From NCBI RefSeq assembly GCF_016907875.1, contig NZ_JAFBCU010000001.1, positions 1,612,001-1,676,000 on the forward strand: a stretch of DNA of 64,000 nt. Reading direction: 5' to 3'. The DNA comes from Arthrobacter roseus. Its GTDB lineage: Bacteria > Actinomycetota > Actinomycetes > Actinomycetales > Micrococcaceae. A program made the translations under genes and the position numbers. Shown here piece by piece: positions 47,007 through 54,782 of the stretch (position 1 is the stretch's first letter; each line of letters begins with the position of its first letter). The notes under the pieces are model-generated. The model was not told the origin of the DNA. It saw only the letters and a program-made list of their open reading frames with translations, and searched no databases.

Positions 47007-47018
47007 CTGTCCGGACAG
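47007..47018. promoter_or_regulatory. Palindrome between sseA and zapE
   Basis: CTGTCCGGACAG is a perfect 12-bp palindrome 59 bp upstream of the sseA start in the 198-bp divergent region. A related half-site (CTGTCC) recurs at 46987-46992. It may be an operator for the sulfur-transfer operon; the factor is unknown. Confidence 0.4.
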
Positions 47019-47102
47019 TAACTTCCCCCTCGTTCCGTTTGCGTGTTACACCTCACACGTCTGTGGGTCTGCGTCATGCTGTGACGTATCGTAACGGGGG
47101 CA

Positions 47103-47108
47103 GATAAT
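47103..47108 (+). promoter_or_regulatory. Candidate -10 of zapE
   Basis: GATAAT 39 nt before the zapE GTG. The best hexamer about 17 bp upstream (TGTGAC, 47080-47085) is a weak -35. Pattern only. Confidence 0.3.
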
Positions 47109-47146
47109 TGATCTGGGACCAGTTGAATCTAAGGAACGGACTCCGT

Positions 47147-48184
47147 GTGGCCACGATAAAGCATCTGACGCAGCGCACCCCGCATGTTTCGGCGCACGAG
47201 TTGCTGTCAGGGTTTCATCCCTCGTCGCGGTTTGGGGACGTCTCGTTCGAGAGTTACCGTCCCGACCCGAGCCAGCCTTCTCAAACCGCTGCGGTCGAGG
47301 CGTTGAGGGCCTTTGCCGGCGGAGTCGGGCAGCCTCAGCCAGGTCCGCTCAGGCGGCTGTTCGGCGGCGGTAAAAGCACAGAGAAGGCGGGAATTTACCT
47401 TGACGGCGGATTCGGCGTGGGTAAAACGCACCTCCTGGCATCCTTGTGGCATGCCGCGCCCGGCCTTAGAGCGTTCGGGACGTTCGTTGAATACACCAAC
47501 CTCGTGGGAGCACTGTCGTTCCGCCGGACGGTGGAGGCACTCAGCGCCTACAATCTCGTCTGTATTGATGAGTTCGAACTTGATGATCCCGGTGATACTG
47601 TGCTGATGTCACGGCTCATGCGTGAATTGGCTGATGCCGGAGTAAAACTTGCCGCAACGTCCAATACGCTGCCTGGGTCTTTGGGGGAGGGGCGGTTTGC
47701 GTCCGTCGATTTTCAACGAGAAATACAGGTCCTCTCTGACCAGTTCGACGTCGTTCGAATTGATGGAGAGGATTACCGCCACCGAGGGTTGCCAGAGGCT
47801 CCCAAGCCTCTGAGCGATGAGGATCTGATCGCACATATCGAGGCGTTGCCAGAAGATGTTGTGGTGGCCAAGGATTGCTTCCCTGAGTTGCTTCGTCACC
47901 TCGCCAGTGTCCACCCGAGCCGCTATCGTCAGCTTCTTGACGGTATCGACACAGTTGTTTGGCGCGGCGTTGAACCCGTCTCGGAGCAGGCCGTTGCACT
48001 GCGCTTCGTGGTGCTGGCTGACCGTCTGTATGACCGGAATATCTCGATCGTTGCCAGTGGGACCGCCATGGACCAGCTCTTCACGAAAGAGATGATGTCT
48101 GGTGGCTACATGAAGAAGTATTACCGGGCTGTGTCCAGGTTGACCGCATTAGCCCGGGAGGGGCAGCAGGGCGACGGCGCATAA
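47147..48184 (+). CDS. zapE: Cell division protein ZapE (AFG1-like ATPase)
   Basis: 345 residues, AAA+ P-loop ATPase. Walker A is GGFGVGKTHLLASL (residues ~87-100), Walker B is LVCIDEFELDDPGD, and sensor-1 LAATSNTLPGSLGEGRF. FVVLADRLYDRNISIVASG and GGYMKKYYRAVSRL are ZapE signatures. In E. coli ZapE is linked to Z-ring stability; the actinobacterial role is inferred. GTG 47147 is chosen because AAGGAA lies 10 nt upstream and homologues begin with a similar leader; the upstream TTG 47108 sits on the likely -10. Confidence 0.88.
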   Translation: MATIKHLTQRTPHVSAHELLSGFHPSSRFGDVSFESYRPDPSQPSQTAAVEALRAFAGGVGQPQPGPLRRLFGGGKSTEKAGIYLDGGFGVGKTHLLASLWHAAPGLRAFGTFVEYTNLVGALSFRRTVEALSAYNLVCIDEFELDDPGDTVLMSRLMRELADAGVKLAATSNTLPGSLGEGRFASVDFQREIQVLSDQFDVVRIDGEDYRHRGLPEAPKPLSDEDLIAHIEALPEDVVVAKDCFPELLRHLASVHPSRYRQLLDGIDTVVWRGVEPVSEQAVALRFVVLADRLYDRNISIVASGTAMDQLFTKEMMSGGYMKKYYRAVSRLTALAREGQQGDGA

Positions 48185-48212
48185 CTGTGCTCAGTCTGCC
48201 AGAGGTACTGGT

Positions 48213-48287
48213 TGGTGGGCGATACTGGGATCGAACCAGTGACCTCTTCCGTGTCAGGGAAGCGCGCTACCGCTGCGCCAATCGCCC
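48213..48287 (-). tRNA. tRNA-Val(GAC), copy 1
   Basis: The cloverleaf is readable on the minus strand: acceptor GGGCGAT/ATCGCCC, D-arm GCGC, anticodon loop CTGACAC (anticodon GAC) and T-arm ACTGG-TTCGATC-CCAGT. The 3' CCA is encoded (48213-48215). It is the last gene of the leftward five-tRNA cluster. Confidence 0.95.
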
Positions 48288-48314
48288 AGAAAGACAAGGC
48301 CCGGGGGAATGCTG

Positions 48315-48391
48315 TGGAGCGGACGACGGGATTCGAACCCGCGACATCCACCTTGGCAAGGTGGTGCTCTAGCCAGCTGAGCTACGTCCGC
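48315..48391 (-). tRNA. tRNA-Gly(GCC), copy 1
   Basis: Acceptor GCGGACG/CGTCCGC, anticodon loop TTGCCAA (anticodon GCC), T-loop TTCGAAT. The discriminator base is T and CCA is encoded (48315-48317). The body is identical to the copy at 48654-48727. Confidence 0.95.
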
Positions 48392-48418
48392 ATGAATCGG
48401 TTCCTGCGAACCGGATCG

Positions 48419-48490
48419 TGGGCGATACTGGGATCGAACCAGTGACCTCTTCCGTGTCAGGGAAGCGCGCTACCGCTGCGCCAATCGCCC
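48419..48490 (-). tRNA. tRNA-Val(GAC), copy 2
   Basis: The 72-nt body is identical to the tRNA-Val at 48213-48287. Here the bases after the discriminator read CGA, so CCA is not encoded and must be added enzymatically. Confidence 0.95.
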
Positions 48491-48516
48491 CAAAGGGTAA
48501 AACTTTTACTGCCACG

Positions 48517-48587
48517 AGGTGGGGACGGGATTCGAACCCGCGTATACGGCTTTGCAGGCCGCTGCCTCGCCTCTCGGCCACCCCACC
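48517..48587 (-). tRNA. tRNA-Cys(GCA)
   Basis: Acceptor GGTGGGG/CCCCACC, anticodon loop CTGCAAA (anticodon GCA), T-arm GCGGG-TTCGAAT-CCCGT. No encoded CCA. Confidence 0.94.
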
Positions 48588-48653
48588 GTATCCCGGTTTA
48601 GAACCAGAAATGTTATTACCGCACTGCACGGTAACGACTGACAGTGACTTGCG

Positions 48654-48727
48654 AGCGGACGACGGGATTCGAACCCGCGACATCCACCTTGGCAAGGTGG
48701 TGCTCTAGCCAGCTGAGCTACGTCCGC
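48654..48727 (-). tRNA. tRNA-Gly(GCC), copy 2
   Basis: First gene of the leftward cluster. Same 74-nt body as the copy at 48315-48391 but without an encoded CCA. The upstream ~100 nt are AT-rich; no clear -35/-10 pair was found. Confidence 0.95.
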
Positions 48728-48858
48728 ACGAGGAAGACTGACCAGGGATTTTCGGGAACTAATCCTCCAAAAATCCGTGCTGATCTGCACTTTCCAACGA
48801 GTAAAAACAATATAGGAGGAATGGGGGTTCGTCCAATTGGGCTGTCGGGATGACGCGA

Positions 48859-48887
48859 TTGTTCATCGACGCTGTCCTGGGTTAGCA
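48859..48887 (+). promoter_or_regulatory. Promoter of tRNA-Val(CAC)
   Basis: TTGTTC (48859-48864) and TTAGCA (48882-48887) are 17 bp apart; transcription would start about 10 nt before the mature tRNA 5' end. Confidence 0.5.
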
Positions 48888-48903
48888 TTCTTGGTGCATG
48901 CAG

Positions 48904-48975
48904 GGGCGATTGGCGCAGTGGTAGCGCGCTTCGTTCACACCGAAGAGGTCACTGGTTCGAACCCAGTATCGCCCA
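48904..48975 (+). tRNA. tRNA-Val(CAC)
   Basis: Acceptor GGGCGAT/ATCGCCC, anticodon loop TTCACAC (anticodon CAC), T-arm ACTGG-TTCGAAC-CCAGT. No CCA encoded. It closely resembles the tRNA-Val(GAC) copies outside the anticodon arm and is transcribed on the opposite strand, with its own terminator. Confidence 0.95.
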
Positions 48976-48989
48976 CAAGCTCACCATGT

Positions 48990-49025
48990 CCTCCGATCAG
49001 CAACGAGCTGACCGGAGGGCATTTT
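48990..49025 (+). terminator. Terminator after tRNA-Val(CAC)
   Basis: 48990-49001 pairs with 49007-49018: 11 pairs around one A-C mismatch, with a 5-nt loop. TTTT follows at 49022-49025. Confidence 0.8.
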
Positions 49026-49122
49026 GTATCCAGCCTCTGCGTTTGCTGCAGGTGGCAGCGGTCGTCCTTAGTCACGGGCTGAAGATGATCAGAATGTCGG
49101 CGTGGCATGGAATGCTGAGTCC

Positions 49123-50007
49123 ATGACTGCTCCAGCACTTGCCCATCAGACTGCCTACGGGCGTATGTACTCCCGTTCCTTGTCGGAGCCACCGAGCGTC
49201 CCTTCGATCACCAGCGTTATCAGCCAGGCTCCCCACGCCCTGGATGGTTGGTTTGGCTACATGTCTGCAAACGCGCTCGGTCGAGATCCCCGGCTGCCCG
49301 AAGCCCTGGGTGATCAGGCAAAACTGCGCGCCTGTATCCGTGAGGCGGCCAACGCCGCGACTGTCTACCGGGATGAGGCCGCTGCCCGCGGGGACAGAGT
49401 GCACACCTACTGCGAACAGGTGTCTCTGCGGGCGTTGGGGCAGCCCAACCGGCTGGAAGAATGTCGGCTTGAGCTCGCGCAGAACGGGGAGGAGGCGTTT
49501 GCCGCACGATTCGATGAGTGGTGGGACCTATACCAAGTGGAACCCCTAGCGCCGGAAATCACGGTCTGGAACAGTGAGGTTGGATATGCTGGCACGCTGG
49601 ACCTCGTGGCCAAAGTGGCTGGCCGGACGTGTCTTATCGACTATAAAACCAAGGGCACCGACCGCTACGGCAAGGTCAAGAATATGGATGCCAAAGTCGT
49701 CATGCAGCTGACGGCTGGCCTCAAAGCTGTGGAGTCGCTGGTTGACGCTGAAGCCGGAACCTGGGAGCCATGGGCACACGGAGATGCCCCTATTCTGCTT
49801 GGAGTCGCCATCGGCGAGACCGAGGTGCGGCCCATGAGGGCGAATCCAAAGGTGCTCGCCAACCACTGGTATAAGTTCTGTGCTCTCCGCCGGGCGTGGG
49901 AAGCCTCACGCAACGCGTCGGAGGCAGGCGATCCACTGCTGCCCATCGCGCCCCCGCCGAGCGAGGACACCACGCCCGGCGGAACCACTGGTGCACAAGC
50001 CAACTAG
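49123..50007 (+). CDS. PD-(D/E)XK nuclease-like protein
   Basis: 294 residues. The RecB-type core is visible: GYAGTLDLVAKVAG supplies the first Asp and TCLIDYKTKG the D-Y-K catalytic motif, with an upstream helix containing RVHTYCEQVSLRAL (possible conserved His). It is probably a DNA nuclease or nuclease-derived protein; no helicase partner is adjacent. The C-terminal ~25 residues are Pro/Thr-rich. ATG 49123 lacks a Shine-Dalgarno; AATGCT (49111-49116) ends 6 nt upstream. def follows after 44 nt. Confidence 0.75.
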   Translation: MTAPALAHQTAYGRMYSRSLSEPPSVPSITSVISQAPHALDGWFGYMSANALGRDPRLPEALGDQAKLRACIREAANAATVYRDEAAARGDRVHTYCEQVSLRALGQPNRLEECRLELAQNGEEAFAARFDEWWDLYQVEPLAPEITVWNSEVGYAGTLDLVAKVAGRTCLIDYKTKGTDRYGKVKNMDAKVVMQLTAGLKAVESLVDAEAGTWEPWAHGDAPILLGVAIGETEVRPMRANPKVLANHWYKFCALRRAWEASRNASEAGDPLLPIAPPPSEDTTPGGTTGAQAN

Positions 50008-50051
50008 ACTTGAGTTTTGACAGACAGGCGAGCAAAGGAACCACAGCACAC

Positions 50052-50651
50052 ATGGCAATTCTTCCCATTCGAACCGTGGGTGACCCGGTGTTGCGTACCG
50101 AAGCATCTACGGTCACCAGATTCGGAACCGAACTGGAGCGTCTGGTGGCGGACATGGCGGAAACCATGGCGAACGTCAACGGTGCCGGTCTCGCCGCGCC
50201 ACAGGTGGGAGTATCGCTGCGCATCTTCACTTTCGATGTTGACGGTGTATCGGGACATGTGATTAATCCTGAACTTGAACTTGGCGAGGAGAAACAGGCA
50301 GACCATATTGAAGGTTGCTTGTCCGTCCCGGAACTTGGGTTCGTGGTGCCCCGTAAAGCCTGGGCCAGAGTCACAGGACTGGACGTTACTGGCGGTCCCG
50401 TTGAGTATGAAGGAACGGGCATCCTCGCGCGCTGCTTTCACCACGAAACAGACCACCTCAACGGACGGCTTTACATTGACCGGTTAGCGGGTGAAGACAG
50501 GAAAGTAGCGTTCCGAGCGATGAGACAAGCTGACTACGACTCAGTTGTTGCTCGGACGAAAGCGGAGCGGGAGCAGAGTATCGATTCAATTTTTGGTCGC
50601 TCTTCACCGGGCAATGGCGCATTCGCCACCAACACGGGCATCCGGGGCTAG
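50052..50651 (+). CDS. def: Peptide deformylase
   Basis: 199 residues. The three PDF motifs are present: GAGLAAPQVG, EGCLSVPEL (metal-binding Cys) and HHETDHLNG (HExxH, two His ligands and the catalytic Glu). It removes the formyl group from nascent proteins. A longer C-terminal tail than in E. coli (after residue ~160) is common in actinobacteria. AAAGGA lies about 13 nt before the ATG. fmt begins 3 nt after the stop. Confidence 0.95.
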   Translation: MAILPIRTVGDPVLRTEASTVTRFGTELERLVADMAETMANVNGAGLAAPQVGVSLRIFTFDVDGVSGHVINPELELGEEKQADHIEGCLSVPELGFVVPRKAWARVTGLDVTGGPVEYEGTGILARCFHHETDHLNGRLYIDRLAGEDRKVAFRAMRQADYDSVVARTKAEREQSIDSIFGRSSPGNGAFATNTGIRG

Positions 50652-50654
50652 GCC

Positions 50655-51578
50655 ATGCGCGTACTCTTCGCGGGCACACCCGAAGTTGCCGTCCCCTCGT
50701 TGGATGCTCTCGTTGCGGCAGGCTTCCACGTCGTTGCCGTACTGACCCGGCCAGATGCCCCGCTGGGAAGAAAGAGGGTAATGACGCCGTCTCCCGTAGC
50801 GGTCCGGGCAGCGGAGCTCAACATTCCAATTATCAAGGCCTCGCAAGTTGATGAGGCGGTGCAGGCTACCATTCAGGATGCGATGCCTGACGTAGCCGCT
50901 GTCGTTGCGTTTGGTGCCCTTGTGCCGGAATCAGCGCTGAGAATCCCATTGCACGGTTGGGTCAATCTGCACTTTTCCCTGTTGCCATCCTGGCGCGGAG
51001 CCTCGCCCGTTCAGTATGCCCTCATCAACGGCGATGACATCACTGGAGCATCAACGTTCCTCATCGACGCTGGACTGGATACAGGCCCGATCCTGGGCGC
51101 CATGACTGAATCAGTGAAAGCATCAGACACAGCAGGGGAGTTGCTGACACGCTTGTCGCACAGCGGTGCAGTACTGCTCGTTCAGACCGTTGCGGCCATT
51201 GACAAAGGCCTGGCAAACCCGGTTCCACAGGTGGGCGATGCAACATTGGCGCCTAAATTGAGTATCGACGACGCACGCGTGAACTGGAAGCAGCCTGCCA
51301 TATCCATCCGCCGGCGCATCAATGGCGTGACGCCGGAACCCGGTGCTTGGACAACAGTGGAGGGCCAGCGCTTGAAATTCGGTCCGGTGGAACTCTCCGA
51401 GGCACCGAACGCACTGCTTCCTGGACAGGCCGCTAGGTCGGAGGCCGGGCTCGTTATCGTTGGCACAGGTTCAGGAGCCGTTAGTCTCCGTCAGGTCCAA
51501 CCCGCAGGCAAGAAGATGATGTCCGGTGCAGACTGGTTCCGCGGTGCATCCCATGGCAAAGAGGTGGTTTTCGAATGA
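50655..51578 (+). CDS. fmt: Methionyl-tRNA formyltransferase
   Basis: 307 residues. MRVLFAGTPEVAVPSLDALV opens the formyl-transferase fold; VNLHFSLLPSWRGASPVQYA contains the catalytic region and GASTFLIDAGLDTGPIL the conserved Asp. It formylates initiator Met-tRNA, the substrate later removed by Def, hence the def-fmt pairing. The stop overlaps the rsmB start (ATGA). Confidence 0.95.
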   Translation: MRVLFAGTPEVAVPSLDALVAAGFHVVAVLTRPDAPLGRKRVMTPSPVAVRAAELNIPIIKASQVDEAVQATIQDAMPDVAAVVAFGALVPESALRIPLHGWVNLHFSLLPSWRGASPVQYALINGDDITGASTFLIDAGLDTGPILGAMTESVKASDTAGELLTRLSHSGAVLLVQTVAAIDKGLANPVPQVGDATLAPKLSIDDARVNWKQPAISIRRRINGVTPEPGAWTTVEGQRLKFGPVELSEAPNALLPGQAARSEAGLVIVGTGSGAVSLRQVQPAGKKMMSGADWFRGASHGKEVVFE

Positions 51579-53095
51579 GTCCCAATCAGTCAGGACGTCA
51601 GGCAAGCGGTGATCAGAACCGCCGACGCAACACTCAGGGCAGGGAACGTAACCGTGGTGGTCAGCGTGACTTTTCCCAGGCTGCGCCATCGCAGCGGAAA
51701 CGGGCAGCGGACCCGGCTCGACTCGTGGCCTTCGAAGTGCTCCGTGCCGTGTCCGAGGAAGACTCCTACGGGAATCTCGTTCTGCCGGAAAAAATCCGTA
51801 ACCATCGCCTCGACAGAAGGGCGGCGGCGTTCGCCACTGAACTGACATACGGTGCTCTGCGCGGACAGGGATTTTACGATGCCGTGCTGGCTACATGTGT
51901 GGATCGTCCACTGGCGCAGCTGGATCCGGCCATCCTTGATGCCTTACGCATCGGCGCGCACCAACTACTCGCAATGCGTGTTCCGCATCACGCAGCACTG
52001 GATGAGACGGTTAGTCTTGGCCGGGCAGTCATTGGAGCTGGTCCTGCGGGTCTGATCAACGCAGTTCTGCGCAAGGTTACTCGGCGGGACCGGGAAGAAT
52101 GGATTGAGGAGCTCACCAGCAGCGAGACCGATCCAACCCGTTGCGCATCCATTCGGTACAGCCACCCGGAGTGGATTGTCAGGGCGCTTCGCCAGTCATT
52201 GTCCGCCCATGGACGTCCCGTAACTGAAATAGATGAACTCCTGGCAGCAGATAATGCTGCACCTGTTGTGAATCTCGTGGCACTTCCCGGTATTGGCACG
52301 TTGGATGAAGCACGGGATGCCGGAGGAGAAGACGGTGACGTTGCTCCGGATTCGATGTTCTATAGCCAGGGCGACGTCGCCAGGTTGGAAAGCGTGCGTT
52401 CCGGCGTCGTCCGAGTGCAGGATGCAGGTTCCCAACTCGTAGCCAGAGCTGCAGCTGCAGCGGAACTGGGTGACGGTCCGGACAAACATTGGCTTGATTT
52501 ATGCGCCGGACCAGGTGGAAAAGCTGCTCTTCTCGCCGCGCTTGCACAGCAGCGCGGAGCGGTATTGACCGCAAACGAACCGGCGAAGCACAGGGCCAGG
52601 CTGGTAACGCAGGCGCTTGGTGTGGTGGGTCATGAGAGCTGGTCCGTCCGCCAAGGTGATGGCCGGGACATCGGCAAGGATTTCCCCGGGCACTATGACC
52701 GCATCCTTGTCGACGCACCATGCACTGGATTGGGCGCATTGCGGCGACGCCCGGAGTCCAGGTGGCGGCGCCAACCCAGTGACCTCGCCGACCTCGCGGT
52801 CCTGCAACGCGAGTTGCTGGCCGCTGCAATGGATGCGGTCCGTCCGGGCGGGGTTGTCGTCTACGCGACCTGCTCTCCACATCCGGCGGAAACCATCACG
52901 GTTGTTGATGACATGCTGCGAAACCGGAAAGACATTGAAGCAGTGAACGCACCGGAGCTTCTGGAGTGCGTGGGCTTGAGAGGTGAACAGCTCGATGCCG
53001 GTACGGGAACGACGGCACAGCTGTGGCCGCATGTCCACGTGACGGACGGTATGTTCATGGCCGTTTTCCGCAAGAATCAGACCAAACCGGTATAA
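51575..53095 (+). CDS. rsmB: 16S rRNA (cytosine-C5) methyltransferase RsmB
   Basis: 506 residues. The N-terminal Arg/Gln-rich tail (~1-45) precedes a NusB-like domain ([20 protein letters not shown]). The catalytic domain has [37 protein letters not shown] with one Cys, and [17 protein letters not shown] with the catalytic Cys. It methylates C967 of 16S rRNA (E. coli numbering). Coupled to fmt by a 4-nt overlap. Confidence 0.93.
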   Translation: MSPNQSGRQASGDQNRRRNTQGRERNRGGQRDFSQAAPSQRKRAADPARLVAFEVLRAVSEEDSYGNLVLPEKIRNHRLDRRAAAFATELTYGALRGQGFYDAVLATCVDRPLAQLDPAILDALRIGAHQLLAMRVPHHAALDETVSLGRAVIGAGPAGLINAVLRKVTRRDREEWIEELTSSETDPTRCASIRYSHPEWIVRALRQSLSAHGRPVTEIDELLAADNAAPVVNLVALPGIGTLDEARDAGGEDGDVAPDSMFYSQGDVARLESVRSGVVRVQDAGSQLVARAAAAAELGDGPDKHWLDLCAGPGGKAALLAALAQQRGAVLTANEPAKHRARLVTQALGVVGHESWSVRQGDGRDIGKDFPGHYDRILVDAPCTGLGALRRRPESRWRRQPSDLADLAVLQRELLAAAMDAVRPGGVVVYATCSPHPAETITVVDDMLRNRKDIEAVNAPELLECVGLRGEQLDAGTGTTAQLWPHVHVTDGMFMAVFRKNQTKPV

Positions 53096-53118
53096 CCAAA
53101 GTGGGCGAAGGGGTAATC

Positions 53119-53808
53119 GTGGGACAGTGTTCTATTCATCCGAGCATTCTCAGCGCAGACTTCGTGAATCTCGAACGAGAACTGGACCGGATTCGGGGGG
53201 CCGATGCGGTTCATGTGGATGTCATGGACAATCATTTTGTTCCGAACCTGACCATCGGGCTTCCAGTGGTAAAGCGCATTGCAGAGTCAACGGCATTGCC
53301 TGTAGATGCGCATCTGATGATTGAGAATGCGGATCACTGGGCGCCGAGATATGCCGAGCTTGGGCTGGCTTCGGTGACCTTCCATGCCGAGGCGGCTGCT
53401 GCTCCCATCAAACTGGCCCGGGACCTGCGAAGCAACGGCTCCAGGGCGGGGATGGCCCTCAAACCGGCAACGTCCGTTGTACCCTATCTGGATATGCTGC
53501 CCGAACTCGATCTGCTGTTGATCATGACAGTGGAGCCCGGTTTTGGCGGCCAGTCTTTTCTGGACCTGACACTGCCCAAGATACGAGTGGCTGCAGCGGC
53601 CGCCGCCGATGCTGGCCTTGAACTGGCAGTCCAGGTAGATGGCGGAATTTCTGTGGAAACGGTTGAGCGCGCCGCTGAGGCGGGCGCCACCATTTTCGTT
53701 GCCGGATCCGCCGTATATGGCGCCGAGAACCCCGGAGAGGCGGTGTCGGCCCTGCGGCGAATGGCCGACGCGGCGCGCGGACATCCTGATACGACGAGAA
53801 AAAAGTAG
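53119..53808 (+). CDS. rpe: Ribulose-phosphate 3-epimerase
   Basis: 229 residues, TIM barrel. [40 protein letters not shown] (metal His and catalytic Asp), [12 protein letters not shown] and [12 protein letters not shown] are the family motifs. It interconverts ribulose 5-phosphate and xylulose 5-phosphate; ribulose 5-phosphate is also the RibB substrate of the next operon. GTG 53119 has GAAGGGG 5 nt upstream; GTG 53101 does not. Confidence 0.95.
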   Translation: MGQCSIHPSILSADFVNLERELDRIRGADAVHVDVMDNHFVPNLTIGLPVVKRIAESTALPVDAHLMIENADHWAPRYAELGLASVTFHAEAAAAPIKLARDLRSNGSRAGMALKPATSVVPYLDMLPELDLLLIMTVEPGFGGQSFLDLTLPKIRVAAAAAADAGLELAVQVDGGISVETVERAAEAGATIFVAGSAVYGAENPGEAVSALRRMADAARGHPDTTRKK

Positions 53809-53833
53809 ATAACGTCCGTGCCCGCTTCTATGA

Positions 53834-53839
53834 GATAAT
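53834..53839 (+). promoter_or_regulatory. Candidate -10 of the riboflavin operon
   Basis: TGAGATAAT gives an extended -10 (TGn-GATAAT, hexamer 53834-53839) 18 nt upstream of the riboswitch P1 stem. No convincing -35 is present, as is common with extended -10 promoters. Confidence 0.45.
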
Positions 53840-53857
53840 CAACGCATAATTGCATAT

Positions 53858-53997
53858 ACGTGCTCCGGGGTCGGTGTAATTCCGAACCGGCGGTTATAGT
53901 CCGCGACCCGATCAGAGATGCCCCTTGGGTGTCGCCGAGCGGTTGAGCCGGTGAAATTCCGGCACCGACAGTTAAAGTCTGGATGGGAGAAGCACGT
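53858..53997 (+). promoter_or_regulatory. FMN riboswitch (RFN element)
   Basis: The closing P1 stem is ACGTGCT (53858-53864) with AGCACGT (53991-53997). Between them the RFN conserved blocks are clear: TCCGGGGTCGGTGTAATTCC, GAACCGGCGGTTATAGTCCG, GATGCCCCTTGGGT, AGCCGGTGAAATTCCGGCAC and CAGTTAAAGTCTGGATGGGA. FMN binding would repress the ribM-ribH operon. No T-rich terminator follows; CCCCC near 54064-54068 can pair with the GGGG of the ribM ribosome site (54083-54086), suggesting control of translation. Confidence 0.95.
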
Positions 53998-54095
53998 ACA
54001 GGAAGTCGATGTCGCGGTGCGTTCGTTGAACGTTGCCTGACACGAGTATCGACGCTGTCGTCACCCCCGGAGTCGCCGCTAAGGGGAAGGACGAG

Positions 54096-54782
54096 ATGGA
54101 CATTTTGCGGTGGCTCTTTGACGCTACTATCCAGATTGGCTCAAGCCAACTGCTGGTACGCGAAGTATTAGGAAATATTTTTGGGTTGTTGAGCGCCCTC
54201 AGTGGAATGCGCCGTAAAGTATGGGCATGGCCGGTTGGCATCGTCGGCAACGTTCTTCTGCTCACTGTGTTCGTTGGATCAGTGTTCGGAGACGCCGACA
54301 CAGCTAATCTATTGGGCCAGGCGGGCCGTCAGATCATGTTCGTTGCTGTGTCGGTGTACGGATGGCGCCAATGGAGCGGTCGCAATACTAACGGCCGCGC
54401 GTTGGTCCCCCGATGGGCAACCGCCCGCGAGCGCGGTTTCCTGATAACCGCTCTGATTCTGGGAACCGTTGCCTTGACTCCACTTTTCCGGACTTTGGGA
54501 TCCTACGAGCCGGTCTGGGCTGATGCCTGGACATTCATGGGTTCACTGCTGGCCACTTATGGGATGGCGCGCGGGTTGGTTGAGTTCTGGCTGATATGGG
54601 TCGCTGTGGATGTTGTGGGCGTGCCGCTGCTGTTCAGCGCTGGGTATTACGCCACCGCGGTCATGTATCTGTTTTACGGGCTCTTCACGTTAGTGGGCTT
54701 CTTCGTCTGGATGCGGGCGCGCAATGCCAGCGTCTCTGGTGCCGTCGAGGCTTTTTCATCTGGATCGTTGGTTCGCCGGTGA
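54096..54782 (+). CDS. ribM: Riboflavin transporter, PnuC family (RibM)
   Basis: 228 residues with about 7 membrane helices. EVLGNIFGLLSALSGMRRKV, WPVGIVGNVLLLTVF and GQAGRQIMFVAVSVYGWRQW are PnuC-like. PnuC homologues directly under RFN control, such as RibM of Corynebacterium glutamicum and Streptomyces, import riboflavin by facilitated diffusion. ATG 54096 is chosen for GGGGAAGG 5 nt upstream. Its stop overlaps ribD (GTGA), so uptake and synthesis are co-regulated. Confidence 0.9.
   Translation: MDILRWLFDATIQIGSSQLLVREVLGNIFGLLSALSGMRRKVWAWPVGIVGNVLLLTVFVGSVFGDADTANLLGQAGRQIMFVAVSVYGWRQWSGRNTNGRALVPRWATARERGFLITALILGTVALTPLFRTLGSYEPVWADAWTFMGSLLATYGMARGLVEFWLIWVAVDVVGVPLLFSAGYYATAVMYLFYGLFTLVGFFVWMRARNASVSGAVEAFSSGSLVRR

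Noticed and set aside
48185-48212. Possible terminator of the leftward tRNA cluster
   Set aside because: Only a 4-bp CAGT/ACTG pairing was found, too weak to call.
48187-48708. Short open frames with repeated text such as DTGIEPVTSSVSGKRA
   Set aside because: They are translations of the tRNA genes on the antisense strand; the repetition reflects duplicated tRNAs, a common source of false protein annotations.
48213-48727. Direct repeats that might be read as a mobile element or CRISPR
   Set aside because: The repeats are exactly the tRNA-Val and tRNA-Gly bodies; no spacer regularity, cas gene, transposase or integrase is present.
52179-52880. 233-codon open frame on the minus strand
   Set aside because: Antisense to rsmB, Arg/Pro-rich shadow text.
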